6,404 bases of DNA from a bacterium (GCA_020626475.1 JAHKZT010000040.1:1-6404); one strand, 5' to 3'; positions 1 to 5,990 are shown, numbered from the stretch's first letter. Translations and numbers: made by a program. The notes: generated by a model from the letters alone, not told the origin.

Positions 1-910
1 AATCATTAATTACACGGTTAAGAGCGGTACGGAAACCGACTACATGTGTACCGCCATCAGGGGTAAGAACGTTGTTAGCGAATGGGCGCATCGTCTCAGA
101 GAACGAATCATTATATTGAACGGCGACCTCAACAACACAATCCTCTACCTCTTTCTCGACATAGAAGATATCGTCGGAGACCACTTCCTTGCCCTCGTTC
201 AAGCGACGAACATAGCTCTTGATGCCACCTTCGAAGTAGAAGGAGTCACTCTTGCCAGTGCGCTCATCATGAACAGAAGTAAGGATACCCTTAGTCAAAT
301 ATGCCTGGTGGCGAAGATAATTCACTACCCAGTCATAATCAAAGGTAACTGTCTCTTTAAAGATTGCTGGATCTGGATAAAACGTAATGCTCGTACCCTG
401 TTTCGTAGTCGAGCCAGTAACCTCAATTGGTTTTACGGTTTTACCAGTATCGAATTCGATATGGTTGATTCTGCCGTCACGATAGACCTCAGCAATCATG
501 TGCGTCGAAAGCGCATTCACTACCGAGGAGCCCACACCGTGAAGACCAGAGGAAACCTTGTAACCGCCTCCGCCGAACTTACCACCGGCATGGAGCACTG
601 TCAAAACGGTTTCCAAAGTGGACATTTTTGTTTTTGGGTGGATATCTACAGGGATACCACGGCCGTCATCATCTACGCGGCAGCCACCGTCATTAAGGAG
701 CGTGACCTTAACGTGAGTGGCATAGCCGGCGATTGCTTCATCGATAGAGTTATCGGCAATCTCCTTGATAAGATGATGCAGACCATCAAAACCAGTAGAA
801 CCGATGTACATACCAGGACGCTTGCGTACTGGCTCAAGGCCTTCCAAAACCTGAATTTCGGACGCATTGTACTCTTCGTCGGCCCCACCGGACTTCTTAG
901 CTGCAGCCAT
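1..910 (-). CDS. gyrB: DNA gyrase subunit B (GyrB), N-terminal 303 residues; C-terminal part beyond window
   Basis: ATP-binding subunit of the type II topoisomerase that introduces negative supercoils, working with GyrA. Translating the minus strand from the ATG at 910 gives a GHKL ATPase. Visible parts: the LEPVRKRPGMYIG segment (about 25-37), EIADNSIDEA with the catalytic Glu50 and Mg-binding Asn54, DDGRGIPVD (81-89), and the ATP-lid motifs VLHAGGKF (105-112) and GLHGVG (122-127). The transducer domain follows, ending near PDGGTHVVGFRTAL at the window edge. A good Shine-Dalgarno AGAGGT (919-924) sits 8 nt before the ATG, which fixes the start. The frame is open to position 1, so the TOPRIM part is missing here. 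ParE shares these motifs and cannot be strictly excluded without the C-terminus, but gyrB is the likelier call. It is transcribed from its own promoter after the terminator of the upstream operon. Confidence 0.95.
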   Translation of the reverse strand, partial: MAAAKKSGGADEEYNASEIQVLEGLEPVRKRPGMYIGSTGFDGLHHLIKEIADNSIDEAIAGYATHVKVTLLNDGGCRVDDDGRGIPVDIHPKTKMSTLETVLTVLHAGGKFGGGGYKVSSGLHGVGSSVVNALSTHMIAEVYRDGRINHIEFDTGKTVKPIEVTGSTTKQGTSITFYPDPAIFKETVTFDYDWVVNYLRHQAYLTKGILTSVHDERTGKSDSFYFEGGIKSYVRRLNEGKEVVSDDIFYVEKEVEDCVVEVAVQYNDSFSETMRPFANNVLTPDGGTHVVGFRTALNRVIND

Positions 911-946
911 TTATACTTACCTCTACTTTTTTATATAACAAGTATT

Positions 947-976
947 ATTCTAACACGACTCACCCCCAAAAATCAA
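947..976 (-). promoter_or_regulatory. gyrB promoter
   Basis: Read on the minus strand: -35 TTGATT (971-976), an 18-bp spacer, and an extended -10 TGT-TAGAAT (hexamer 947-952, TG at 954-955). This predicts a start near 940, a leader of about 30 nt and the AGAGGT ribosome site inside it. A weaker alternative is TGT-TATATA at 932-940, which has no recognisable -35. Confidence 0.6.
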
Positions 977-1007
977 GTCTAAGGCCTCTAAAATCGCTTC
1001 TAAGGCC
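969..1007. repeat. Two direct copies of an 18-bp element with 21-bp period at the gyrB promoter
   Basis: On the plus strand AAAATC-AAG-TCTAAGGCC (969-986) is followed by AAAATC-GCT-TCTAAGGCC (990-1007). They match at 15 of 18 positions and their starts are 21 bp apart, two turns of the helix. The proximal copy covers the gyrB -35 box. The arrangement suits a DNA-binding protein sitting on one face of the DNA, but the sequence alone does not show that such a regulator exists. Confidence 0.5.
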
Positions 1008-1046
1008 CCTCCGCGCCAAAAACCATACTCATACCCATTTTTGAAG

Positions 1047-1077
1047 AATAAAAAGAATCCGCGACATTTCGCGGATT
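1047..1077 (-). terminator. Intrinsic terminator of the ATPase operon
   Basis: Perfect 8-bp stem AATCCGCG / CGCGGATT (1056-1063 and 1070-1077) with a 6-nt loop, 10 bp after the ATPase stop codon. On the minus strand it is followed by CTTTTTATT, a suitable T-tract. The plus strand also has a T-rich tail after the stem, so it could act in both directions, but no plus-strand gene is seen to its left. Confidence 0.8.
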
Positions 1078-1086
1078 TTCTTTTCT

Positions 1087-4000
1087 TTAGCGCCAACGTA
1101 ATACTACGCCATCTTCAGGATTATCTTGTTGAGCTACAACCTGCGGCTGAACTGGAGTCGCCGGCTGTGCTTGCGGAGCGACCTGCTGAACAGGCGCTGG
1201 AGTTGGCGCCGGAGCGTGACGCTCATGATGAATCTTTACACCAGAAGCCAAATCATCACGCTGAAGTACTTGCGTTGCCGTCTCTGCTGGCGCAGCCGCC
1301 TCAGCATTTTTTACCGCCGTCGCGACCCAGTTCGAGCCGTCGCCATCATCTTCAAGATCTTTCATTAACTGCGTCTTTTGTGGCTCAACCGCCATTCGTT
1401 CTGGAGCTGTCGCCACCTTTGCGCGCATATCTGTCGCCGCCGCCACTTGCGCCACCTTCGGCGCTTCAACTGGAGCATCGACCGGCTTCGGAGCAACAGG
1501 GGCTGGCGCCGCCTTTGGTGCTGGCGCATTTTGCTTCATCGCAATCGCCGTCTTCGCCTCTTCCTTCACCTGCTTCTCGAGAGAAGCCTTCTTTTCGAGC
1601 CAGGAATCCAAGAAATTTTTCTTTGGCGGTTGTGGCTTCGGTGGCTGGCCTGAGGCCGCCGGTACTGGCGCCGCAGCCTGCTGAGGCTTCTCTTCTGTCG
1701 CCGCCAAACGCGCATCGATCTCTGCTTCTACCTCTGCACGAGGACGGCCATACTTCGAAAGCGCGTACGCTTTCATGCGCTCCATTAGTTCTTCTGAAGA
1801 ATCACCCATTGGCGGCAAAAGACTAATCGTAAATGGCGCCGTTGGCATATCGAACATCATTACTGTCGCAATCGCGCAGAAGTTCGGCTGCTTATGCAAA
1901 TCTTCCGCCGTAAATACCGGCGAGAATGCCTTCTCCATCAATTCCGCGTCCGTCACGCCAAGACGACCAGACATAATCGTACCGACGTTACCAAGCAAAG
2001 CCTCACGAATCTTATCCGTTAGCTGCGTCATAAACTGATTAGCAAGCACAAGGTTCAAACGATATTTACGAGCTTCAGATAGGATCGACTCAAAGCTCTC
2101 TGTTGCGAAGTTCTGGAACTCATCTACGAAGAGACAGAAATCTTTACGGTCATCCTCTGGAATATCCTGGCGACTCATCGCTGCAGCCTGGAACTTCATC
2201 ACGAAGATCATACCAAGAAGCTTTGCGTTTAGTTCGCCCGTTTTACCTTTCGATAGATTGATAAGAAGAATCTTCCCCTCATCCATAATCTGGCGGATAT
2301 TGAAGCCGGATTGCGTCTGACCAAGGATATTACGCATCATCTTGTTCGAAAGGAACGGGCCCCACTTCGAAACAAACCAGCTCGTCACCTCACCTGCATC
2401 ACTCGACTTCTGAGATGCCGGGAACTCCTTCGTCCAGTAATCGTAGACCGTCTTATCTGTTACATACTTCAATTTCGACTTTACGAATTCCGGATCAATA
2501 AAACAGCGCGGAATATCAATAAAGGTACCGCCCTCTGGGTCACTCATAAGAAGAAGCGCCGCATTTCGGAACATGTGCTGCGCGCGCGGACCAAAGATAC
2601 CCTGGTTGCCCGGATCATAGAGGGAGGTAAGCATATTAATACCCTCCTGAACGATAAAGTCCTTCTGGTCCTCACTCTGGAATTCAAACATGTTCATACC
2701 GACCGGATTGTCCATATTGCCCGGCTCAAACACGATAATGTCATCCATACGCTCTTGAGGTACTTTACTGAGAAGAAGCTCGATTGCATCACCATGCGGG
2801 TCGATAAAGGCAAAACCGCGCCCATCACACATATCCTGATAGGCGATATTCGTGAGCAAAATAGATTTACCCATACCAGTAGAACCGATTACGTAGGTAT
2901 GGCGGCGGCGGTCCTTATCGCGCAAGCGGATGACTTTTTCTTCACCACGGAACTTGTTGACACCGAGAATCACGCCCTCTTCAGCAAGCTTTGCTGGGCC
3001 ATCAACCTGTTTCGTCGCCTGACGCTCAACCTGGCTCGTCGGAATTGCATTCTGGCTCGGCAAGTGGAAGACACTCGCAATCTCAACACTGTTCAAAACC
3101 ATATCCGTCTGTTCCTGCGGGAACCACCTCAAGATATAATTACGTGCCAGTTCCTCAGAATTATTCTGAAAATCGTATTTAAAACCGTTATACTGCGGCA
3201 AATCAAACTGCGAGAAAACCGATACCACACTCGAAAGTACCGCCTCTGAGCGTGCCTTCGTCGAGGAGCTCGAAATAATACGAATCAAGGTCTCGAAACC
3301 AGGATATTTTGTCTTATCTTCAATGCGCTGAATCTCTTCTTGCTGTAGATTCGTGAGCGACGTATCTGCATCCTTCCATTTCTCATGTTCCTCTGGCGGC
3401 TTCCAGAGCGCCTCCGCCACATCGCCAACCAAATTGCCGGCGCCATAAACCATCCGTCCAAGTAAATTGTTCGCTTTTTTAGACTTTTTGCCGTCTTTTA
3501 TATTTTGTACTCGCTCGAGCGACTTTTTTACCCAGCCGCCATCAGTCGGACGGAACATTATCTGAACAGCAACGCCGTCACCTTTTTTCGCCGTAGATAA
3601 CGCGTTAATAAGGCCAAGGCTCGCATCACGCTTCGTATCTTCGTATGTCGCAATCGGATACCAGAAATCCTCTTTAAAGTGCAATTCACCGCCCGCAATC
3701 GCATCCACCTTCCCCTCTTCGCTAAAGAAGTTAGGATCTTTTACCTCCTCTAGGCGCGCCGTAGGATACGCCGCCGTAACAGCCTGCTTAACCACCTCAG
3801 TCAGCACTGCAGGAACAGTTGCATAATATTTAATAAAGCCATCGTGCGCTACAATTTCGAAACTGATATGCTTCTGGCCATACAGACGTGTTTTTAGCCC
3901 CTTAGTTAGAGTCGAAGAAATAATGCTATACATTACCTGCGCCTCGGAAATCTGTTCCCCAATCACATCACGCTCATCGCGCCCATTCACCTGAACGTCA

Positions 4001-4173
4001 TCCGTTGATGGCGGTAGATGGATTATCATTGGCACCATCTTAAGCGCACGCGCAAAATTCTTCTTATCGCGTTTTGCGCTCGCAAAGATCTTCCAAGCCA
4101 AAACGAGGATTACAACAATAACTACGACTATAATTAGCGGCTTAATTAATGCGTCCATTGCCACCACTTCCAT
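1087..4173 (-). CDS. Membrane-anchored TraG/VirD4-like type IV secretion / DNA-transfer ATPase
   Basis: A 1028-residue P-loop ATPase. In order: one transmembrane helix (about 9-28) followed by a basic stretch; a long N-terminal domain (about 40-400) that I know from large actinobacterial and CPR members of this family, with a segment like HISFEIVAHDGFIKYYATVP (102-121); then a RecA-like motor. The Walker A motif is GSTGMGKS (430-437), followed by FIDPHGD (456-462), the Walker B CLFVDEFQNF with Asp684-Glu685, and a sensor-like LVLANQF (708-714). The motor matches the TraG/TraD C-terminal (TraM-recognition) family of coupling ATPases. Residues 826-1028 form a Pro/Ala/Gln-rich, probably disordered tail. 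It likely acts at the inner face of the membrane; the substrate, DNA or protein, is unknown. Two starts fit: ATG 4173 has GGTGAT 7 nt upstream, and ATG 4158 has GGAAG 8 nt upstream. I keep the first. The gene overlaps the preceding one by 32 nt, suggesting coupled translation. Confidence 0.9.
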   Translation of the reverse strand: MEVVAMDALIKPLIIVVVIVVILVLAWKIFASAKRDKKNFARALKMVPMIIHLPPSTDDVQVNGRDERDVIGEQISEAQVMYSIISSTLTKGLKTRLYGQKHISFEIVAHDGFIKYYATVPAVLTEVVKQAVTAAYPTARLEEVKDPNFFSEEGKVDAIAGGELHFKEDFWYPIATYEDTKRDASLGLINALSTAKKGDGVAVQIMFRPTDGGWVKKSLERVQNIKDGKKSKKANNLLGRMVYGAGNLVGDVAEALWKPPEEHEKWKDADTSLTNLQQEEIQRIEDKTKYPGFETLIRIISSSSTKARSEAVLSSVVSVFSQFDLPQYNGFKYDFQNNSEELARNYILRWFPQEQTDMVLNSVEIASVFHLPSQNAIPTSQVERQATKQVDGPAKLAEEGVILGVNKFRGEEKVIRLRDKDRRRHTYVIGSTGMGKSILLTNIAYQDMCDGRGFAFIDPHGDAIELLLSKVPQERMDDIIVFEPGNMDNPVGMNMFEFQSEDQKDFIVQEGINMLTSLYDPGNQGIFGPRAQHMFRNAALLLMSDPEGGTFIDIPRCFIDPEFVKSKLKYVTDKTVYDYWTKEFPASQKSSDAGEVTSWFVSKWGPFLSNKMMRNILGQTQSGFNIRQIMDEGKILLINLSKGKTGELNAKLLGMIFVMKFQAAAMSRQDIPEDDRKDFCLFVDEFQNFATESFESILSEARKYRLNLVLANQFMTQLTDKIREALLGNVGTIMSGRLGVTDAELMEKAFSPVFTAEDLHKQPNFCAIATVMMFDMPTAPFTISLLPPMGDSSEELMERMKAYALSKYGRPRAEVEAEIDARLAATEEKPQQAAAPVPAASGQPPKPQPPKKNFLDSWLEKKASLEKQVKEEAKTAIAMKQNAPAPKAAPAPVAPKPVDAPVEAPKVAQVAAATDMRAKVATAPERMAVEPQKTQLMKDLEDDGDGSNWVATAVKNAEAAAPAETATQVLQRDDLASGVKIHHERHAPAPTPAPVQQVAPQAQPATPVQPQVVAQQDNPEDGVVLRWR

Positions 4174-4645
4174 TTAAGCCATCACCAAGATTGCGCCCAT
4201 AAGCTTTGCTAAGCATATCCCAACGCGCCTCATCGAGGTCATCGACCAGTTTATGCGGATCACGCTTATCGCTCTCGATAATCTTTGTAATTGCCGCCAC
4301 ATATTCCTTCGGCAAACGCTCGGCATCACGCGGCACATCAATACTCTTAAGTGTCGTTAGCGCCGGAGTCTCTTGCGGGGTAGCATTTTCTTCAACTGGC
4401 TGCGCCATCCCACCAGGCGGCATCGCTGCCGGCATCATGCTAGACATCTGTTCTGCGCCCACCTCAGCAGTCTGAGCCGGAGCCTCAGCACTTACCGGCT
4501 GCTCACCTTTCGGCTTCAAATCCTCACGATTTTTCAAAAACTCATCAAAACCAGGAACCTCGCCCATTGGAGCGACGTTTTCAGGGGTGCTAAAATTCTC
4601 ACCTACCCCTGTCGGACTACCTCCGTATCCGCCCTTATTATCCAT
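4142..4645 (-). CDS. Conserved-looking hypothetical acidic protein, mostly disordered, partner of the ATPase gene
   Basis: Function unknown. Numbered from an alternative ATG at 4651 (169 residues), the first 100 residues are low complexity, rich in Pro, Ala, Glu, Gly and Met (for example MMPAAMPPGGMAQP). They are followed by a compact helical part, about 108-156, with KEYVAAITKII, a DPHK turn and a terminal MLSKAYGR. The pattern of KE-V, II, DP and YGR resembles, from memory, a family of small hypothetical proteins found beside secretion-like genes in CPR genomes; I could not verify this. No signal peptide or membrane helix. I chose the ATG at 4645 over 4651 because an extended -10 box ends 7 bp before it, so a transcript from that promoter would begin at this codon. 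If translation is coupled to the upstream gene, whose stop is only 2 nt from 4651, the longer form is possible. The end overlaps the ATPase start, so the two products probably work together. Confidence 0.8.
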   Translation of the reverse strand: MDNKGGYGGSPTGVGENFSTPENVAPMGEVPGFDEFLKNREDLKPKGEQPVSAEAPAQTAEVGAEQMSSMMPAAMPPGGMAQPVEENATPQETPALTTLKSIDVPRDAERLPKEYVAAITKIIESDKRDPHKLVDDLDEARWDMLSKAYGRNLGDGLNGSGGNGRIN

Positions 4646-4652
4646 AAGCATT

Positions 4653-4661
4653 ATTATATCA
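4653..4661 (-). promoter_or_regulatory. Extended -10 element immediately before the hypothetical gene
   Basis: Minus strand TGA-TATAAT, with the hexamer at 4653-4658, ending 7 bp before the ATG at 4645. No -35 with correct spacing is visible; a TTGACG is only 13 bp away. Transcription would start at about 4645-4646, giving a leaderless message. The box overlaps the stop codon of the upstream membrane-protein gene. Confidence 0.5.
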
Positions 4662-5022
4662 CATTACGCGACGTCAAAAAGCAAAGTAGCACTTCCAAGA
4701 CGCAAGTTAGCGCAATTTCCATGATTGAAATCCCGCCGAAAGTACCGATCAGCAACAAAATCACTGGCGCCAAAGCAACTACCACCCCATAGCGAAGACT
4801 CTTTTTGTCGAGATTCGTAGATTTTTTCGCTTTATTGATTGCGCCGCGGAACATAAAAAATAGCCTGCAACCTATAGTTGCAAGCCCTAAAAAGAACAAG
4901 TAGGATGTTGTAAAAAATACTAAAACACCTGCGGGACCTACTGTACTCGGAGATGTCAAAAACATCATCGCAAGGAGAATCATTGCAGCACAAGCACTTA
5001 CGATTAGCAGTAACTTATTCAT
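4654..5022 (-). CDS. Small integral membrane protein, four predicted helices, unknown function
   Basis: A 122-residue hydrophobic protein. Predicted membrane helices lie at about 3-22, 31-57, 79-95 and 97-116. A strongly basic loop (about 59-78, INKAKKSTNLDKK) between helices 2 and 3 is probably cytoplasmic. The segment SPSTVGPAGVLVFF after helix 1 looks like a conserved motif and recalls short CPR membrane proteins, but I do not recognise a named family. There is no catalytic motif. Its stop lies 2-8 nt from the start of the next gene, so it heads the three-gene operon with the TraG-like ATPase and could be a small membrane component of the same complex (inference from position only). The ATG at 5022 has no Shine-Dalgarno sequence. 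Instead an extended -10 box ends exactly 6 bp upstream, which predicts a leaderless mRNA. Confidence 0.82.
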   Translation of the reverse strand: MNKLLLIVSACAAMILLAMMFLTSPSTVGPAGVLVFFTTSYLFFLGLATIGCRLFFMFRGAINKAKKSTNLDKKSLRYGVVVALAPVILLLIGTFGGISIMEIALTCVLEVLLCFLTSRNVI

Positions 5023-5028
5023 AAGCGA

Positions 5029-5037
5029 ATTATAACA
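5029..5037 (-). promoter_or_regulatory. Extended -10 promoter of the membrane-protein operon, leaderless
   Basis: Minus strand TGT-TATAAT, a perfect -10 hexamer (5029-5034) with the TG extension, followed by TCGCTT and then the ATG at 5022. The transcription start should coincide with the A of ATG. No convincing -35 is present, as is usual for extended -10 promoters. Confidence 0.6.
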
Positions 5038-5127
5038 CAGTAAACGTGCCTCGTCCTGCCCTTATGCATAATCTACAACTGATCATAAGCTAGCTTCAGT
5101 CATCTATCAGTAACGCTGCTCTTCTCC

Positions 5128-5498
5128 CCACAAGATAATCTATAAAGCCAAAGGCAGAGAGGATTATCTGGCAAATATATACATTACTTAAAGCCACAAT
5201 CTTTAGTTCTGCCTGTTGGCTAATTGACCGCCTCTCGTATAGAGAGGCATAGTCCTTGTAAAGTTTTCTGCAATTCTCTGTTATTTTGGGTATCAATGTG
5301 CTAGTATTGCTTCTTCTTTACGCGCTCTACGCTCCTTAACTCTCGTTAAGCTTTGGCGGAGCTTAGCTTACTCCTAGTAGTTGTAATTTATGGCTAGAAA
5401 TAAGCTATTACTACGCCAAACTCACCTTCCTAGGTCATTTTTCCTCTGAACTCCATTTTTATTTTTGTTTTTGCTTGTTTTTATGTTAGTTCAAGCAT
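5128..5498 (-). ncRNA. Candidate structured non-coding RNA of unknown family
   Basis: A near-consensus minus-strand promoter (5505-5533) predicts a transcript starting at about 5498. Its 5' part is A-rich after a small GCTTG/CAAGC hairpin. Then follow: a long imperfect hairpin (helices 5414-5420/5352-5358, 7 bp; 5401-5407/5364-5370, 7 bp; 5394-5397/5374-5377, 4 bp); a 6-bp hairpin closed by GAGA, a GNRA tetraloop on this strand (5335-5350); a 7-bp hairpin (5230-5248); and two interleaved helices at 5133-5220 that could form a pseudoknot. No convincing reading frame crosses it: the best, 5096-5296, has only a TTG start and no ribosome site. RNase P and SRP consensus motifs are absent. The 3' end is unknown because I see no terminator, so the transcript could also be a long leader running into the membrane-protein gene. 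The strand rests on the promoter and the tetraloop. Confidence 0.42.
5352..5420. repeat. Long imperfect inverted repeat (69 bp)
   Basis: Arms on the plus strand: TTTGGCG (5352-5358), TAGCTTA (5364-5370) and CTAG (5374-5377) pair with CTAG (5394-5397), TAAGCTA (5401-5407) and CGCCAAA (5414-5420). All 18 pairs are Watson-Crick. The helices are separated by 5/6-nt and 3/3-nt internal loops, with a 16-nt terminal loop. This is probably a folded part of the candidate minus-strand RNA. Confidence 0.75.
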
Positions 5499-5504
5499 GC
5501 CTTC

Positions 5505-5533
5505 ACTATAGCAAACATAAACGCAAAAGTCAA
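5505..5533 (-). promoter_or_regulatory. Strong minus-strand promoter of the candidate structured RNA
   Basis: Minus strand: -35 TTGACT (5528-5533), a 17-bp spacer, and extended -10 TGC-TATAGT (hexamer 5505-5510). Five of six bases match consensus in each box, and the spacing is optimal. The predicted start is at 5498, which is the A of an ATG opening a five-codon frame (MLELT). Confidence 0.72.
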
Positions 5534-5837
5534 TAATAATTGTGCTCAAAATGTGTAGTATTTTTTACAACATATACTATTTTAACAGATACAGACAGCA
5601 TTCTAGATTTCATTGTCATTTTTACAACATATATGCATTTTTTATTCAAAACACCAATTCGATCCCGATCACGGATTTTTACTACGTCTATTCAGCCAAT
5701 CAAAAAATCATGTTCATTCCACAGGGCCGTGTTTTTATTACTTGTTCGTTTTATAACATTTTTATGCTCCGCTTTTCGCGCAATTTTGTTGCACATTTCC
5801 ACAAAAAGCTAATGTAAAAAATACAACATATTTTTTA
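5534..5837. other. AT-rich spacer between divergent promoters, no gene seen
   Basis: About 300 bp, strongly A/T-rich, between the minus promoter at 5505-5533 and the plus promoter at 5838-5866. Two overlapping plus frames of about 90 codons cross it, but they rely on poor starts, lack ribosome sites and read as Phe/Tyr/Ile-rich translations of T-rich DNA. No tRNA, DnaA-box cluster or mobile element is recognisable. The recurring ACAACATAT words are listed separately. Confidence 0.6.
5561..5831. repeat. Recurring ACAACATAT words, three copies
   Basis: TTTTTACAACATATA occurs at 5562-5576 and 5619-5633, with starts 57 bp apart. AATACAACATAT occurs at 5820-5831, just upstream of the plus-strand -35 box. 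A weaker relative, TTTTATAACAT, lies near 5750-5760. They may be regulator sites or an UP-like element, or simply composition; low-complexity DNA makes chance matches likely. Confidence 0.4.
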
Positions 5838-5866
5838 TTGACACTAGCGTTTTAGCGTTTTATCAT
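5838..5866 (+). promoter_or_regulatory. Strong plus-strand promoter of the candidate small RNA
   Basis: Perfect -35 TTGACA (5838-5843), a 17-bp spacer, and -10 TATCAT (5861-5866). An A/T tract directly upstream resembles an UP element. The predicted start is at about 5873. Confidence 0.72.
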
Positions 5867-5872
5867 AGAGGT

Positions 5873-5986
5873 AGCTTTTGAGTAAAATTCTTGCACAAAA
5901 GCCAAAAACAAAAATCGATTCCAAAATAACTCCACACTCCACACGAAAGGATCGGTTTATCTCGCAGCTACCGATCCTTTTTCTTG
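5873..5986 (+). ncRNA. Candidate small RNA, about 115 nt, unknown family
   Basis: A compact transcription unit bounded by a strong promoter and an 11-bp terminator hairpin. The 5' part can form GCTTTTG/CAAAAGC (7 bp; 5874-5880 and 5895-5901). A nearly G-free linker with two ACTCCAC copies (5929-5935 and 5936-5942) follows, then the terminator stem. The CU-rich unpaired linker could be an antisense seed against Shine-Dalgarno-like GGAG sequences (inference). It converges on the tmRNA gene. An alternative is a 52-codon frame from TTG 5878 to TAG 6034-6036 with a basic start and a hydrophobic end. It would have to cross the terminator, and its GAGGT ribosome site lies upstream of the predicted start, so I prefer an RNA. 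Confidence 0.5.
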
Positions 5987-5990
5987 CTCT
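5945..5990 (+). terminator. Intrinsic terminator of the plus-strand small RNA
   Basis: Perfect 11-bp stem AAAGGATCGGT (5946-5956) / ACCGATCCTTT (5970-5980) with a 13-nt loop, followed on the plus strand by a T-rich tract TTTTTCTT. The minus strand has no good T-tract, so it serves the plus strand. Confidence 0.82.

Noticed and set aside
44..982. Plus-strand open frame of 312 codons
   Set aside because: It is the antisense of gyrB, whose minus-strand translation is unmistakable.
1041..1826. Plus-strand frame of 261 codons rich in Pro, Leu and Ala
   Set aside because: Antisense shadow of the low-complexity ATPase tail; no ribosome site and it crosses the terminator hairpin.
2311..3249. Plus-strand frame of 312 codons
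   Set aside because: Antisense to the conserved ATPase motor including its Walker A region; the protein shows no recognisable domain.
5096..5296. Minus-strand frame of 66 codons
   Set aside because: TTG start, no ribosome site, codon use rich in ATA, CTA and AGA unlike the neighbours, and it overlaps several strong RNA helices. Kept only as a remote possibility.
5345..5420. Integron attC-like site (GTTAAGC beside a long imperfect hairpin)
   Set aside because: The core-site heptamer is on the wrong side of the hairpin and no partner RYYYAAC flanks the other end; no integrase is nearby.
5128..5498. RNase P RNA as identity of the structured RNA
   Set aside because: A GAGGAAA-like string is present near the 5' side, but the expected GAGGAAAGTCC and ACAGAA...GGCTTA signatures are not found on either strand.
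5540..5817. Two overlapping plus frames of about 90 codons
   Set aside because: Poor starts, T-rich composition, repeated Phe-Tyr-Asn-Ile from the DNA repeat, and no family resemblance.
5561..5831. CRISPR array
   Set aside because: The repeated word is too short, the copies are unevenly spaced (57 and 199 bp), and no cas gene is present.
5440..5945. Replication origin (AT-rich spacer in the same window as gyrB)
   Set aside because: Only scattered TTCCACA-like words are present and no clustered TTATCCACA boxes; dnaA and dnaN are not in the window.
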